Shown: positions 19,102 through 27,763 of the stretch, piece after piece
How the letters are laid out: every line of letters starts with the position of its first letter
Position numbering within the stretch: position 1 is the first letter of the stretch
Origin: a virus
Strand: one strand, 5' to 3'
IMG/VR virus record: IMGVR_UViG_3300050821_006384
Span: 1-32,264 of that record
Length of the DNA: 32,264 bases
Program-made: the position numbers and the translations under genes
Notes under the pieces: generated by a model
The model's database searches: none
The model's input: only the letters and a program-made list of their open reading frames with translations
Told to the model about the DNA's origin: nothing

Positions 19102-21609
19102 TTGGCCATTAAGGAAATGCTCGGCGGCGTCGCCCAGAAGATAGCGGATAAGCTCGGGCGGAATGGCGACGCGCCTGTTAAGCCATCCGAGCAGGACGGC
19201 AACGCGAACCCTTCCGGCGAACTGACAGCGAATCAGCAAAAGTACGGTCCTAATTTCGAGCACCTCAAGGAACAGAATCCCCGCATCGCCAATGCGCTCC
19301 AGACTCTTTGCCTTGAGTATCGCGTGGAAGGCCAGTACGCGCAGAGACACCGCATTCTCCGGACCAAGTACGCGCGTCTGTTCTGGCAGAACATTCACTA
19401 TGCGTTGCCCAACAGCCGAACCGGAGATTACGACGACTATGCCACGCCCGGACACGGACCGGAATCCAGTTCGTTTGGGGGCGCCGATCCTGCCGGTCAA
19501 CGGTTCCAGCGCTCGATTGGGATTTATCAAGCTTACGGACTGACCTTCGTGCAACTGATGAGCCAGGACATCCCTTCATGGATCTGCTACCCGAAGTCGC
19601 GCGAGAGCCAGGAAGACATCACGGCCGCGAAAGTTGGTTACGACGTCGGCGACCTGATCGAGCGGAACAATAACCCCTACGACGCCCTGCAGACCATCGG
19701 CCGCTATCTGTGGACCGATGGGGTTTGTTACGCCTATACGAGGTATGTAGTAGACGGCGACCGCTTCGGCTTCAAGGAAATGCCGATTCAAGGCACGCGC
19801 GACACCATGCTCAATGGCCAGCGCATGACGGTTCCGGAGGACTCGGGCACTGAGAAGATTCCGAACGGCCAGGAAGTGATCTCCTACATGGGCGGCCTAG
19901 AAGTAATTGGCCCCATCTACCCCGACGAGTTCGCCGACTATCCCTACCTGCAATGGAACTGCGAGCCGCACAAAGCCAAGCTCAAGGCCATGTTCCCTCA
20001 CGCCGCTAAGGGAATCGAGGGCAGTTACGGAATGAGCGCGGAACAGCTTTACGAGCGCGTGGCTCGGTTAGGCGTCAAGCAGAACCTCGGTTTCCTAACG
20101 ATGTCGGACGTGTTCGAGTTTTTGCCGACGTTTTCACGTACCTGGCTCCGCAAATGGGCCTTTAAGAAGCTCGAAGACGACGACCTGGTGGCGGAACTCG
20201 AAGAACTGTTCCCCGATGGCGCTTATGTGGCCTTTGCCGGGCTTGAGTATTGCGAAGCCCGCAACGAGACCATGAACGACCACTGGAAAGTCGTTCACGC
20301 CATCCCCGGAGATGGCCAGGCAAGACCGGCCGCAGGCGATACGCTTATCGACATCAACGAGCAGTACGACTCCTTGAGCAACATGCGCGAGGAGACCTAC
20401 GAATACGGCATCCCGCCCATCTACGCCGACCCGCAAGTGCTCGATTTCGATGCATTGAGAACGCAGACGGCCGAACCGGCAGTGCATTATCCCGCCCGAG
20501 CACGTCCCGGCATGGCCCTGCAGGATGGTTTCTATAGCCCCGACCCCGCAAAGGAGCCGGTTTCGCTTGGAACGACCATGCAGGAGCTAATCGGTCCTGT
20601 GGCGCAGTTTCTGACTGGATTATTCAACGCGGCAGGCGGCGGCCCGATGGAAGGCGTCGCCGGAAAGACTGCCGCAGGTTACGAAATCGCCCGCGACCAG
20701 AGTTTAGGGCGAATCGGGATGATCATCCGTCGCGTGGCGGAGTTTTACGCCGACAATATCGCGCTGGGCCTTGAAGTTTTCAAGAAGAACCGGCCCGAAG
20801 ACGTGGAAGTTCCCTTCCCCGGCGAGCATGACGAGGAAAAAGCAAAATGGATTCGCTTGGCGGACTTTCGCGGCAACGTAATGGTCGAATGCGAAGCCGA
20901 TGCTTCCTATCCGCGCCTCAAGAGCCAGCAGCGCGAAGTGATTCTGGCGCTTCTCGAACAAGCCGGGAGCATTCCCGGCCTCCTGCAACTATTCGACAAC
21001 CCGGCCAGCATCAGTTTCATGAAGAGCATCCTGGGCGTGACCGAACTGCAGGACTCAAACGAAGATGCGCGGCTAAAAGCCCTGCGTTCGATTCAGAAAT
21101 GTCTGCAGAGCGGCCCATTTCAGCCTGGTCCGAAGCCGGTCCCACAGATGGATCCGCAGACCGGCCAAGTGGCCGTTACGATGCAGCCGCAACCGCCCCA
21201 ATCTACGGTGCAAGTCCATCCCATTTTGGACCGGCCCGACGTAATCCTTGAAACGTGCATCGACTGGGCTAATTCCGACGCCGGTCAGGACGAAGCGCAG
21301 AAGAATCCGCTAGGAGTTCAGAACGTTGCGCTACTCGCCGACCAAGCGCAGAAGATCGTGGCCCAACGCGCCCAGCAGGCGCAGCAAAAGATTCCGCCCA
21401 AGCCGCCCAGCATGAGCGTGCAGATCGACAAGTTGCCTCCAGGGCCGATGGCCGAAGCGCTTGCGCAGGACAACATTCACGCGGATCCGAACGAACTGCA
21501 GGCCAACAAAGACCAGCAACGCGAGGACAAGGCCAACGAATTGAAGGCGAAATTAGCAGCGAAACCGTCAGGGCAGGGCGGTTTTGGGGAGGGGAACGCA
21601 AATGCCTGA
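19102..21609 (+). CDS. Portal protein
   Basis: The product is 835 residues from TTG 19102; ATG 19117 is an alternative. It lies downstream of terL and upstream of scaffold and capsid, as portals do. The sequence (SQDIPSWICYPKSRESQEDI ... YDALQTIGRYLWTDGVCYAY) is like P22-type portals, which are long compared with siphoviral portals of 400-500 residues. The C-terminus is Gln/Pro/Ala-rich and helical (QKIVAQRAQQAQQKIPPKPP), consistent with the barrel region of P22 gp1. Twelve copies form the DNA entry vertex. It overlaps the scaffold gene by eight bases. Confidence 0.8.
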   Translation: MAIKEMLGGVAQKIADKLGRNGDAPVKPSEQDGNANPSGELTANQQKYGPNFEHLKEQNPRIANALQTLCLEYRVEGQYAQRHRILRTKYARLFWQNIHYALPNSRTGDYDDYATPGHGPESSSFGGADPAGQRFQRSIGIYQAYGLTFVQLMSQDIPSWICYPKSRESQEDITAAKVGYDVGDLIERNNNPYDALQTIGRYLWTDGVCYAYTRYVVDGDRFGFKEMPIQGTRDTMLNGQRMTVPEDSGTEKIPNGQEVISYMGGLEVIGPIYPDEFADYPYLQWNCEPHKAKLKAMFPHAAKGIEGSYGMSAEQLYERVARLGVKQNLGFLTMSDVFEFLPTFSRTWLRKWAFKKLEDDDLVAELEELFPDGAYVAFAGLEYCEARNETMNDHWKVVHAIPGDGQARPAAGDTLIDINEQYDSLSNMREETYEYGIPPIYADPQVLDFDALRTQTAEPAVHYPARARPGMALQDGFYSPDPAKEPVSLGTTMQELIGPVAQFLTGLFNAAGGGPMEGVAGKTAAGYEIARDQSLGRIGMIIRRVAEFYADNIALGLEVFKKNRPEDVEVPFPGEHDEEKAKWIRLADFRGNVMVECEADASYPRLKSQQREVILALLEQAGSIPGLLQLFDNPASISFMKSILGVTELQDSNEDARLKALRSIQKCLQSGPFQPGPKPVPQMDPQTGQVAVTMQPQPPQSTVQVHPILDRPDVILETCIDWANSDAGQDEAQKNPLGVQNVALLADQAQKIVAQRAQQAQQKIPPKPPSMSVQIDKLPPGPMAEALAQDNIHADPNELQANKDQQREDKANELKAKLAAKPSGQGGFGEGNANA

Positions 21610-22972
21610 TGAACCGATCGCAGCACCGGCAGGTGGAGCAGGTGGCGGAGATGGCGGCGGAAGTTCCGCTCCCTCAGTTCCGGCAGCCCCCGCGGCTAAT
21701 GTCAGCGATACCGAATTTCTGAATCAGCCGGACACGTCGACTACGGATCAGGCAGGCGTCGACGCTGCCGCCAAGACCGGAGAACCCAAACCAGCAGAAC
21801 CAGCAGCACCGGAAGAGATTAACCTATCGGCGCTCGAAGAGGGCCAGCCGGAATGGCTCGCCAAGGTCACCGATCCAGCAGCCAGGACCGAAGTCGAGAA
21901 GCTTCTGGCTGTGCAGAAGGCATTCTCCGACAAGTTCAAGGATGCCGCGGACCTCGATGCGTTTTTCAAGGATTTACCAGGGGGCCGAGAGCAGGTCACG
22001 GCCCTCCAAACCCTCTCCAAGGAAGTTGGCGAACTGGACTCTGCCCTAGAGGCTAACGAACCGGGAGGATTGGCCACCGTCGCCGAACGCTACCTTTCCA
22101 TGACTCCGGACGGCGGCGTCAATCTGATGCGCGCCGCGGCGCAACACATGGCCAAGGCCAGCCCGGAGTCGTGGAATCAGATCAGCGCTGAACTGGTTAA
22201 TTCGACCCTTAAAGCATCGGGAATCGGCACTGACCTGCAGGGCATCGTGTCGGCCATCGCCGAGATGCGCGCCGCCGCACAGGCCGAGAAATGGGAAGAC
22301 TTCGGCAATGCGGCCTCGAAGCTCATGGGCCAGCCGAAGGCCGAACCCAAAGCCGATGCCAACCTGACCAAGTTGGCCGAACGCGAAAATGCCGCACGGG
22401 CAAGCGAGCAGAAAGCCCAGACCGAGACATGGAATTTCCGGCGCGATGCTCGCGCAACGAAGATCAACACGCACGTTCGCACCGAGGCGGGCAAAGTGCT
22501 CGCAAACGTTTTGCCCAAATCGATCGGCGAAAAGGACCGCGCGAAACTGCTGGACGATATTTCAGCCGAAGTATCGGCGCAGGTTGGCTCGAATGCGTGG
22601 CTTCTTTCGCGCGTAACGGCACTAATCGGCCAGCGACACGCTGACGGCAAGGGTGGCTACACCTTCGACAAGATCAACCGCAGCGCCGACCAAAAAGCTT
22701 TCGATGAGTCGAGTCAACTGATGATTGACGCCGCAACTCCCAAGATCATCACCACTGCGGTTGCGAAAGTCGTATCGGCATGGTCTAAGGAACGCGCGTC
22801 TACGAATCTCGAAGCGCGCAACAAGGCCAAAGGCGCGGCTACCCGCACAGATGTCGGCGGCGGCAAGCCGGGCGCGACCAATACCCGCAAACCAATTTCT
22901 GCAGAAGCATTGAGAGAGCGGAATCCCGATGGCTCCCTCAAGATCAGCGATCGGGATTTTCTCAATCTCTAA
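21602..22972 (+). CDS. Scaffold-like protein
   Basis: The product is 456 residues, ATG 21602 after a GGGGAGGGG. It opens with a disordered Gly/Ala/Pro region of about 80 residues. The rest is acidic and helical (LAVQKAFSDKFKDAADLDAF ... RAAAQHMAKASPESWNQISA). The extreme C-terminus is ISAEALRERNPDGSLKISDR, a short polar helix of the type that binds coat protein. Position directly between portal and capsid, length and composition fit a scaffolding protein, although sequence alone does not prove it. Confidence 0.7.
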   Translation: MPDEPIAAPAGGAGGGDGGGSSAPSVPAAPAANVSDTEFLNQPDTSTTDQAGVDAAAKTGEPKPAEPAAPEEINLSALEEGQPEWLAKVTDPAARTEVEKLLAVQKAFSDKFKDAADLDAFFKDLPGGREQVTALQTLSKEVGELDSALEANEPGGLATVAERYLSMTPDGGVNLMRAAAQHMAKASPESWNQISAELVNSTLKASGIGTDLQGIVSAIAEMRAAAQAEKWEDFGNAASKLMGQPKAEPKADANLTKLAERENAARASEQKAQTETWNFRRDARATKINTHVRTEAGKVLANVLPKSIGEKDRAKLLDDISAEVSAQVGSNAWLLSRVTALIGQRHADGKGGYTFDKINRSADQKAFDESSQLMIDAATPKIITTAVAKVVSAWSKERASTNLEARNKAKGAATRTDVGGGKPGATNTRKPISAEALRERNPDGSLKISDRDFLNL

Positions 22973-23002
22973 AATTTCCGTTAAACACAAAGGAGAACTT
23001 GT

Positions 23003-24286
23003 ATGGCTCAGCAATCTGCTGCACAGGTCGCCGCGACTGAGTACGAGCGCGTAGAGGACAAGATAGAGGTATTATACGAGCGCGGCGACGAAACGATTCA
23101 AATGATAAGCAAGGCAACGGACGCCGTTCCGGTGTCTGACCGCGCCATGCGCGTGCCGATGCAAGTGACCGCCGGCGGCAAGGGCGGATATGTCAATCTG
23201 GACGGCGGAGATTACGGGCTGGGCTCTGGCGAGTCGTACGACGTCGGAACCTTGACCGTAGTGCCGCTGAAGATGAGTTTCTTGCAGACCTTCCTCGCGC
23301 AATATGCGACCGATTCCCGCAAGAAAGCCATCATCGACGCGACTCAGAGAATTGTTACCGAAGGTTTGAAGCAGTTCCGGTCGTTCGTGGACAAGAACGT
23401 GAACGCCACGGCGACGGGATCGCTCGGCACCATCGGTACGGTTACGGGCACGACCCTGACCATGAACGTGCCGACCGGCGCGCAACTGGTGTACGAGAAC
23501 CAGACCATCCAGATTTACGACGCGACCGGCACCATCAACCGCAGCGCGGCTGCGGGCATGACGACTACGGTTCTCGCTGTCGATCCCGTGACGGCGCAGA
23601 CCATCGTTGTCGATCAACTGCCTCCTGGAACGGTTGCGACCGATCAAATCTTCTCCGATGGCCTCGCAGGGCCGACTCCGGTCACGCTCTTTACGATCAA
23701 GTATCACAGCAACAACGCCACGACCGGCGTGTGGCAGAACCTCAACCGCGCGACGTATCCGGTCAAGCTGGCGACTCCGCGGGTTAACGGCAACTCCGGC
23801 GCTCTGGCTCCGATGATGCCGGAACTGTGCATCAACAAAATCCGCAAGAGTCTAGGTCTCAACGAAGTCGGGAATCTCGTAGCGCATCTCCCGCTTGAGC
23901 AGAAGCACGCCTGGGACCAGCTCTCGACCACCGTGCAGATCATCGACCGCGCAAAGCACGACACGGGCGAATCGGTCGACATGAACCCCACAAGCTACAA
24001 GAACTACAACACGGGGAACATGCACGGCGTCCGTATCAAGATCGCGCAGAACGCCGATCAGACGCGCGTCGATTTCCTCGACCTGACCGTGTTTGGCCGC
24101 TGCGAGCTGTACCCGATGGGCTTCGTCAAATTCGCTAACGGCAAGAACTGGTATCAGTCCTACGGCGCATCCGGCGGACCCGCCGCAAGCATGGGCTTTG
24201 TATATCAGCACGTGCTCCAAATCTTCAATCGCAATCCTCGACGGAGCGGCTTCATTGATAGCCTTGCTCGCCCCAGTGGCTATTAA
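23003..24286 (+). CDS. Major capsid protein
   Basis: The product is 427 residues, ATG 23003 with a strong AAAGGAG at 22989-22995. The length matches P22-type coat protein (430). The N-terminal helix (EYERVEDKIEVLYERGDETI) and the following VSDRAMRVPMQVTAGGKGGY suit the HK97-fold N-arm and E-loop. An inserted, Thr/Gly-rich beta domain (ATGSLGTIGTVTGTTLTMNV) occupies about 130-210, as in P22-like coats. The strong ribosome-binding site and position after the scaffold support this call. Confidence 0.85.
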   Translation: MAQQSAAQVAATEYERVEDKIEVLYERGDETIQMISKATDAVPVSDRAMRVPMQVTAGGKGGYVNLDGGDYGLGSGESYDVGTLTVVPLKMSFLQTFLAQYATDSRKKAIIDATQRIVTEGLKQFRSFVDKNVNATATGSLGTIGTVTGTTLTMNVPTGAQLVYENQTIQIYDATGTINRSAAAGMTTTVLAVDPVTAQTIVVDQLPPGTVATDQIFSDGLAGPTPVTLFTIKYHSNNATTGVWQNLNRATYPVKLATPRVNGNSGALAPMMPELCINKIRKSLGLNEVGNLVAHLPLEQKHAWDQLSTTVQIIDRAKHDTGESVDMNPTSYKNYNTGNMHGVRIKIAQNADQTRVDFLDLTVFGRCELYPMGFVKFANGKNWYQSYGASGGPAASMGFVYQHVLQIFNRNPRRSGFIDSLARPSGY

Positions 24287-24326
24287 ATAGATAGCTTTTG
24301 TAGCGTTGTTGTCATAGGATTAGATT

Positions 24327-24854
24327 ATGACGACAACACGGAACTACCCGAGGCCCGAAAACCCAGTAGTTGACGGAGAAAAGAAGTGCCGTCGTTGCGA
24401 TCAAGTTCTTCCACTTACCGCGTTTCGTTCTAGGAAGCGTAAGAGCGGGAATGTTTATCCGAGTTCTTATTGCAGCGAATGCCACAGGAAAATATCCGCA
24501 GCTTGGGATGCGGCCCATCCGAGAGAAGTTAAAGATAGAAGCGAAAGTTGGCATCGAAGCAATAGGACATACCACTTATTCCTAAACTGGCGTTATCACT
24601 TAATGGCCAAGTACAAGCTCACGCCAGAGAAATACCTTGAACTAGCCGGAGATCCACCGCGCTGCGGCATTTGTGGATTAGAACGGTCGCAGAAAAACAG
24701 GCTTCACGTCGATCATTGCCACATAACTAAAGAGATTCGCGGAATCCTCTGCGCTTCATGCAACCACGCATTAGAACGGATGACCACCATTCCCAACTGG
24801 GCGGCAAAGGCGAAGTTATACCTCCAGCGGGCGGCGAAGGCAGCACCAGCATAA
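24327..24854 (+). CDS. Endonuclease VII-like HNH protein
   Basis: The product is 175 residues, ATG 24327. It has C21-x-x-C24 and C49-x-x-C52 in an N-terminal zinc ribbon. The C-terminal recombination-endonuclease-VII motif is CGICG (113-117), then LHVDHCHITKEIRG with D129-H130 and H132, then LCASCNHALE (141-150). A zinc site by four Cys and a beta-beta-alpha metal active site are predicted. It is a free-standing nuclease inserted between capsid and connector genes, with more AT than its neighbours, typical of mobile (homing-type) genes. It could instead debranch DNA before packaging. Confidence 0.85.
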   Translation: MTTTRNYPRPENPVVDGEKKCRRCDQVLPLTAFRSRKRKSGNVYPSSYCSECHRKISAAWDAAHPREVKDRSESWHRSNRTYHLFLNWRYHLMAKYKLTPEKYLELAGDPPRCGICGLERSQKNRLHVDHCHITKEIRGILCASCNHALERMTTIPNWAAKAKLYLQRAAKAAPA

Positions 24855-24855
24855 A

Positions 24856-25419
24856 ATGAATCGTGAGACGCCGGCCTGGGCTCAACGCGAGCTCAGGCTT
24901 GCCGGAGGTAATAATCGCTTCGGCGAGCCTAATTTCCGCCTCACCTGGGGCTGGAATCTGTTCGACTGGATCGGCGGGAAGTGGGAAGACCGCGACGACG
25001 CCGGGCATCTCATCCGCGAAGTTCTCGCACTCCGCTGGGTCCAGAAGTACCCAATGTTTCTCAATAGGTGGATCGTCGAGAAATGGGTCGCTCCAGAAAA
25101 ATACGGGACGCCGGAAAGCTGGTACAGGCAGACTCGGGAATGGGGCGAGGAAGGCAACATCCCGCAACTCGGCCCCTATCCTGAGCGCGGGCGCTATCAA
25201 CTCTGTTGCGTCATCGAGCTAAACGGCCACTTCGTTCAGCTCACGCCCACGATCCTTTACGACGTAATCCAAGCCGTGATCTACAAGGAACAGCACGTTC
25301 CCTCGCTCGCCGAACTGAAGCAAGCACAAGCGGAAAAAGACAAGCGCTGGATGCAGGAAGCCAGGGACTACCTCGAAAGACCGGCATTCGATGCAAACGA
25401 GTTTGTGACCGTCGCCTGA
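24856..25419 (+). CDS. Conserved phage protein of unknown function
   Basis: The product is 187 residues, ATG 24856, one base after the previous stop. It has many aromatic residues (FRLTWGWNLFDWIGGKWEDR ... MFLNRWIVEKWVAPEKYGTP). A C-terminal helix follows (ELKQAQAEKDKRWMQEARDY). The position after the capsid suggests a head-completion or accessory role, but I cannot assign a family. Confidence 0.6.
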   Translation: MNRETPAWAQRELRLAGGNNRFGEPNFRLTWGWNLFDWIGGKWEDRDDAGHLIREVLALRWVQKYPMFLNRWIVEKWVAPEKYGTPESWYRQTREWGEEGNIPQLGPYPERGRYQLCCVIELNGHFVQLTPTILYDVIQAVIYKEQHVPSLAELKQAQAEKDKRWMQEARDYLERPAFDANEFVTVA

Positions 25420-25429
25420 AAGGACAACC

Positions 25430-26158
25430 ATGAAAACTGGCGGAGTAGTACCGACATTCGTTCCTTCGGCGCCTATCGCGCTGCCTACCGAACAAGCGGT
25501 AATCGTCAACATCGCGCAGATACCGTTTGCGGCCGAGCGAACCTATGGCTGCTACCGCATCGAGGGCTGCACGAAGGGCGAGCCTTTCGTGTCGCTTGCG
25601 ATCTCTGCGGCGCGCGGCATCATCCATCGCGGAGATTTAACCATGGGCAAGAATCCCGTTGTCGAGCAGTTCCCCATCAAGGCCGAAGACATCGCCGTCG
25701 ATCTAGTTCGCCAGTGGAACTCCGACCTCTGGGGCATTGGCTCTACTGTGACGGGCGTTGTGGCCGAGGAGCAGGTGCGCGGGTTTGCTGGAGTGTTCGT
25801 CGCCGAAGGCATGACACCCACTGCCGAAGAACTCGCACAGGCTCACGAAATCCTTGCGCTATCCGACAAGGCGCTATTCGAGCGCGCGCAGTCGGAATGG
25901 GACCAGTTTCATCGCCCCGACATGATTCATGCGGGTTGGAAGCGCTCGGCCCGACGGCTGGGCGTGGATGTCGATTGGCTCTACGTCATCAGCAACATGG
26001 CCGCGCTGCCCGATTGCCAATTCTGCGGTTCGAAGATGAAGACCATGACGGCGACAGTGTGCGCGACGTGTCACCGCGAGCAGAATCCAGCAGTTACACA
26101 ACCGATTCCAGCAGTACCGCGCGCGAAGAAGCAGCGCGAACAAAGGAAGGCACTCTAA
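25430..26158 (+). CDS. Hypothetical protein with C-terminal zinc ribbon
   Basis: The product is 242 residues, ATG 25430 after AAAGGA. The first ~85 residues look beta-rich. The middle is helical (EELAQAHEILALSDKALFER). The end has a C-x-x-C (CQFC) and, 13 residues on, C-x-x-C-H (CATCH), forming a zinc ribbon. A basic tail (PRAKKQREQRKAL) closes it. No family name can be given. Its place among connector genes suggests a head/tail joining role. Confidence 0.6.
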   Translation: MKTGGVVPTFVPSAPIALPTEQAVIVNIAQIPFAAERTYGCYRIEGCTKGEPFVSLAISAARGIIHRGDLTMGKNPVVEQFPIKAEDIAVDLVRQWNSDLWGIGSTVTGVVAEEQVRGFAGVFVAEGMTPTAEELAQAHEILALSDKALFERAQSEWDQFHRPDMIHAGWKRSARRLGVDVDWLYVISNMAALPDCQFCGSKMKTMTATVCATCHREQNPAVTQPIPAVPRAKKQREQRKAL

Positions 26159-26520
26159 TGGCCGTAAAAGTCACTCCAACATTCGTTATCGAAGACCTCG
26201 ACGCCATCGAACTCTATGGCAACTTAACACTCACGGGCAATTATCCGGCCGGCGGCGATACAGTGGACTTCACCGGCTCAGTCGGTTATCAGAGCCCCAA
26301 TGGCCGCATCTTCGCGCCAGCGGGACCGCCCATCGCTGGTAGTGGCTCGGTCGTCGGGAGTTGTGGCGATAGCTTTGCGCTCGTCGCTGGCAACGCGCTC
26401 AATAACAGCAAACTCATCATCAACACTGCCAGCAACACGCCGGAGGGTACAGGCGCCTATGGAGCCGAGCTTCTCGCCGACGCCAACATCAACTTCTCCA
26501 TCATCTTCCCCAAGGGATAG
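26158..26520 (+). CDS. Small beta-rich putative decoration protein
   Basis: The product is 120 residues, ATG 26158 sharing the last two bases region of the previous stop (TAATG). It consists of short strands with Gly/Asn turns (AIELYGNLTLTGNYPAGGDT ... SGSVVGSCGDSFALVAGN ...). The size and composition suit a capsid decoration or minor structural protein. The call is based on composition and position. Confidence 0.55.
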   Translation: MAVKVTPTFVIEDLDAIELYGNLTLTGNYPAGGDTVDFTGSVGYQSPNGRIFAPAGPPIAGSGSVVGSCGDSFALVAGNALNNSKLIINTASNTPEGTGAYGAELLADANINFSIIFPKG

Positions 26521-26523
26521 CGC

Positions 26524-27297
26524 GTGGCCATCGCGCAACCCTCCGGCGCAGGGCAAACCGCCTACGCCACCCTCAGTACCGTCTTCACTCTGGTCCGCTC
26601 CCTCGTCAACGATGCGCTGGGAAGCTGGGCCACCGATGCGGTCCTCCTGCCTTACGCGAACTCGGCCTACCGGCACGTCAACTCCGAACTCGGCAATGTC
26701 CAGGCGCCGTCCTACATCAAGGACGACGTCTTGATGGTTCTGCCCGCAGTAGCGGGACAGGATGCAAGCGTTCAAGCCGTGCTGAACAACGCCGGATTCA
26801 ACAACGGCACTTCTAACTTCACCACGTACTCCGGGGTAGTTCTTCAGCTCCCCGTCGATCTCATGGTTCCGCTGAGAATCGAGGAGCGCACCGCAGGCTC
26901 GACCGAAGAGTGGATCGAGATCACCGACATGACCGACGCCGGCGGCTTGCCCGAACAGTTGCAAGGCTCGCGTCTCTGCTACTGGGAATGGAGAACGGAC
27001 GGAATCTACCTTCTCGGAGCCACACAAGACGAGCAGATCAAGTTGAGATATGAAGCGGCTTTCCTCGACATGACGGACGGCACGAGTCCGTTGGAGATCA
27101 GGGACGGGCAGAACGCCGTAGCGTTCAAGACTGCGGAACTGGTAGCTCTCGCCCGTGGCGGCGCAATGGCTCCGCTGATGAAACCGCAGTATGACGATGC
27201 AATCGAGCTTCTCAAGAACCGTGTCGCGCAACGGGAACAGCACGTCGGCAGACGGCGGAAAGCGTACACGTCACGGCATGGAAGAAGTTGGCTATGA
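26524..27297 (+). CDS. Head-tail adaptor
   Basis: The product is 257 residues from GTG 26524. It begins with a helical bundle pattern seen in P22 gp4-type connectors (VRSLVNDALGSWATDAVLLP, then YANSAYRHVNSEL). A beta-rich middle follows (WEWRTDGIYLLGATQDEQIK). The last part is basic and helical (KNRVAQREQHVGRRRKAY). The position before the large tail protein agrees. Its 3' end overlaps the convergent minus-strand gene by six bases. Confidence 0.65.
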   Translation: MAIAQPSGAGQTAYATLSTVFTLVRSLVNDALGSWATDAVLLPYANSAYRHVNSELGNVQAPSYIKDDVLMVLPAVAGQDASVQAVLNNAGFNNGTSNFTTYSGVVLQLPVDLMVPLRIEERTAGSTEEWIEITDMTDAGGLPEQLQGSRLCYWEWRTDGIYLLGATQDEQIKLRYEAAFLDMTDGTSPLEIRDGQNAVAFKTAELVALARGGAMAPLMKPQYDDAIELLKNRVAQREQHVGRRRKAYTSRHGRSWL

Positions 27298-27570
27298 GTC
27301 CCAAGGAAAGCGCACATCTTCAAGACGCGGCACAACTCCAGGGGGCAGCAGCATCTCGATACGATCCAGTCCTGCGCCCTGAGTTATTTCAAATGCGCGT
27401 GCGCTTTTTCCGATGTAGGTCCCATCGAAATTAAGTGAACCGCTGATCGTGAACCATTCCGGCTCTGGCAGAAACAACTTCCTTCCGAAGTCAAAGACCA
27501 GTCGATTTGGACTGAAAGCGACGAACGCTCCCACGCGAATTAGCCCGGAAATGAAAGAGCGGCGGTTCAT
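27292..27570 (-). CDS. Small Tat-leader protein on minus strand
   Basis: The product is 92 residues on the minus strand, ATG at 27570. MNRRSFISGLIRVGAFVAFS is a clear twin-arginine leader (N-R-R-S-F-I-S), of the kind seen in small genes that phages of soil bacteria carry near tail genes. The mature part is beta-rich (WFTISGSLNFDGTYIGKSAR) and ends with a Pro-rich element (MLLPPGVVPRLEDVRFPW). It is translationally coupled by TGATG to the upstream minus-strand gene. It lies antisense within the late module and overlaps the adaptor gene end by six bases. The function is unknown. Confidence 0.6.
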   Translation of the reverse strand: MNRRSFISGLIRVGAFVAFSPNRLVFDFGRKLFLPEPEWFTISGSLNFDGTYIGKSARAFEITQGAGLDRIEMLLPPGVVPRLEDVRFPWDS

Positions 27571-27749
27571 CAGGATGCCACGGCTACCGGCCGAGGCTCT
27601 TGCAGAATACGATCCAGTGCATCGGCGATTCTCAAACGTTCCAGGCATTGAGGGCACTTCTCACCATCTTCTCTTGGGCGTTCACACACAGCAGAGTCCG
27701 CGCGTAGCCTTTCAACGTAATTCTGGATGTCGAGTCGCAGCGTAGTCAC
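27570..27749 (-). CDS. Small Cys-pair protein heading minus-strand operon
   Basis: The product is 59 residues on the minus strand from GTG 27749, with TTAGGA about ten bases upstream. The product (TLRLDIQNYVERLRADSAVC ... EKCPQCLERLRIADALDRIL) is helical with C-x-x-C (CPQC) and an extra Cys, possibly a zinc or redox site. It ends by sharing its final A with the ATG of the Tat-leader gene (TGATG), which is good evidence that both are real. Only 14 bases separate it from the divergent large tail gene, so its promoter must lie within that gene. Confidence 0.55.
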   Translation of the reverse strand: MTTLRLDIQNYVERLRADSAVCERPREDGEKCPQCLERLRIADALDRILQEPRPVAVAS

Positions 27750-27763
27750 TCCGAAATCCTAAC

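Noticed and set aside
26278-27243. A 321-codon open frame on the minus strand
   Set aside because: It lies antisense to the beta-rich protein and adaptor genes, which have good motifs and starts. The translated product has no coherent composition. It is a shadow of GC-rich coding sequence.
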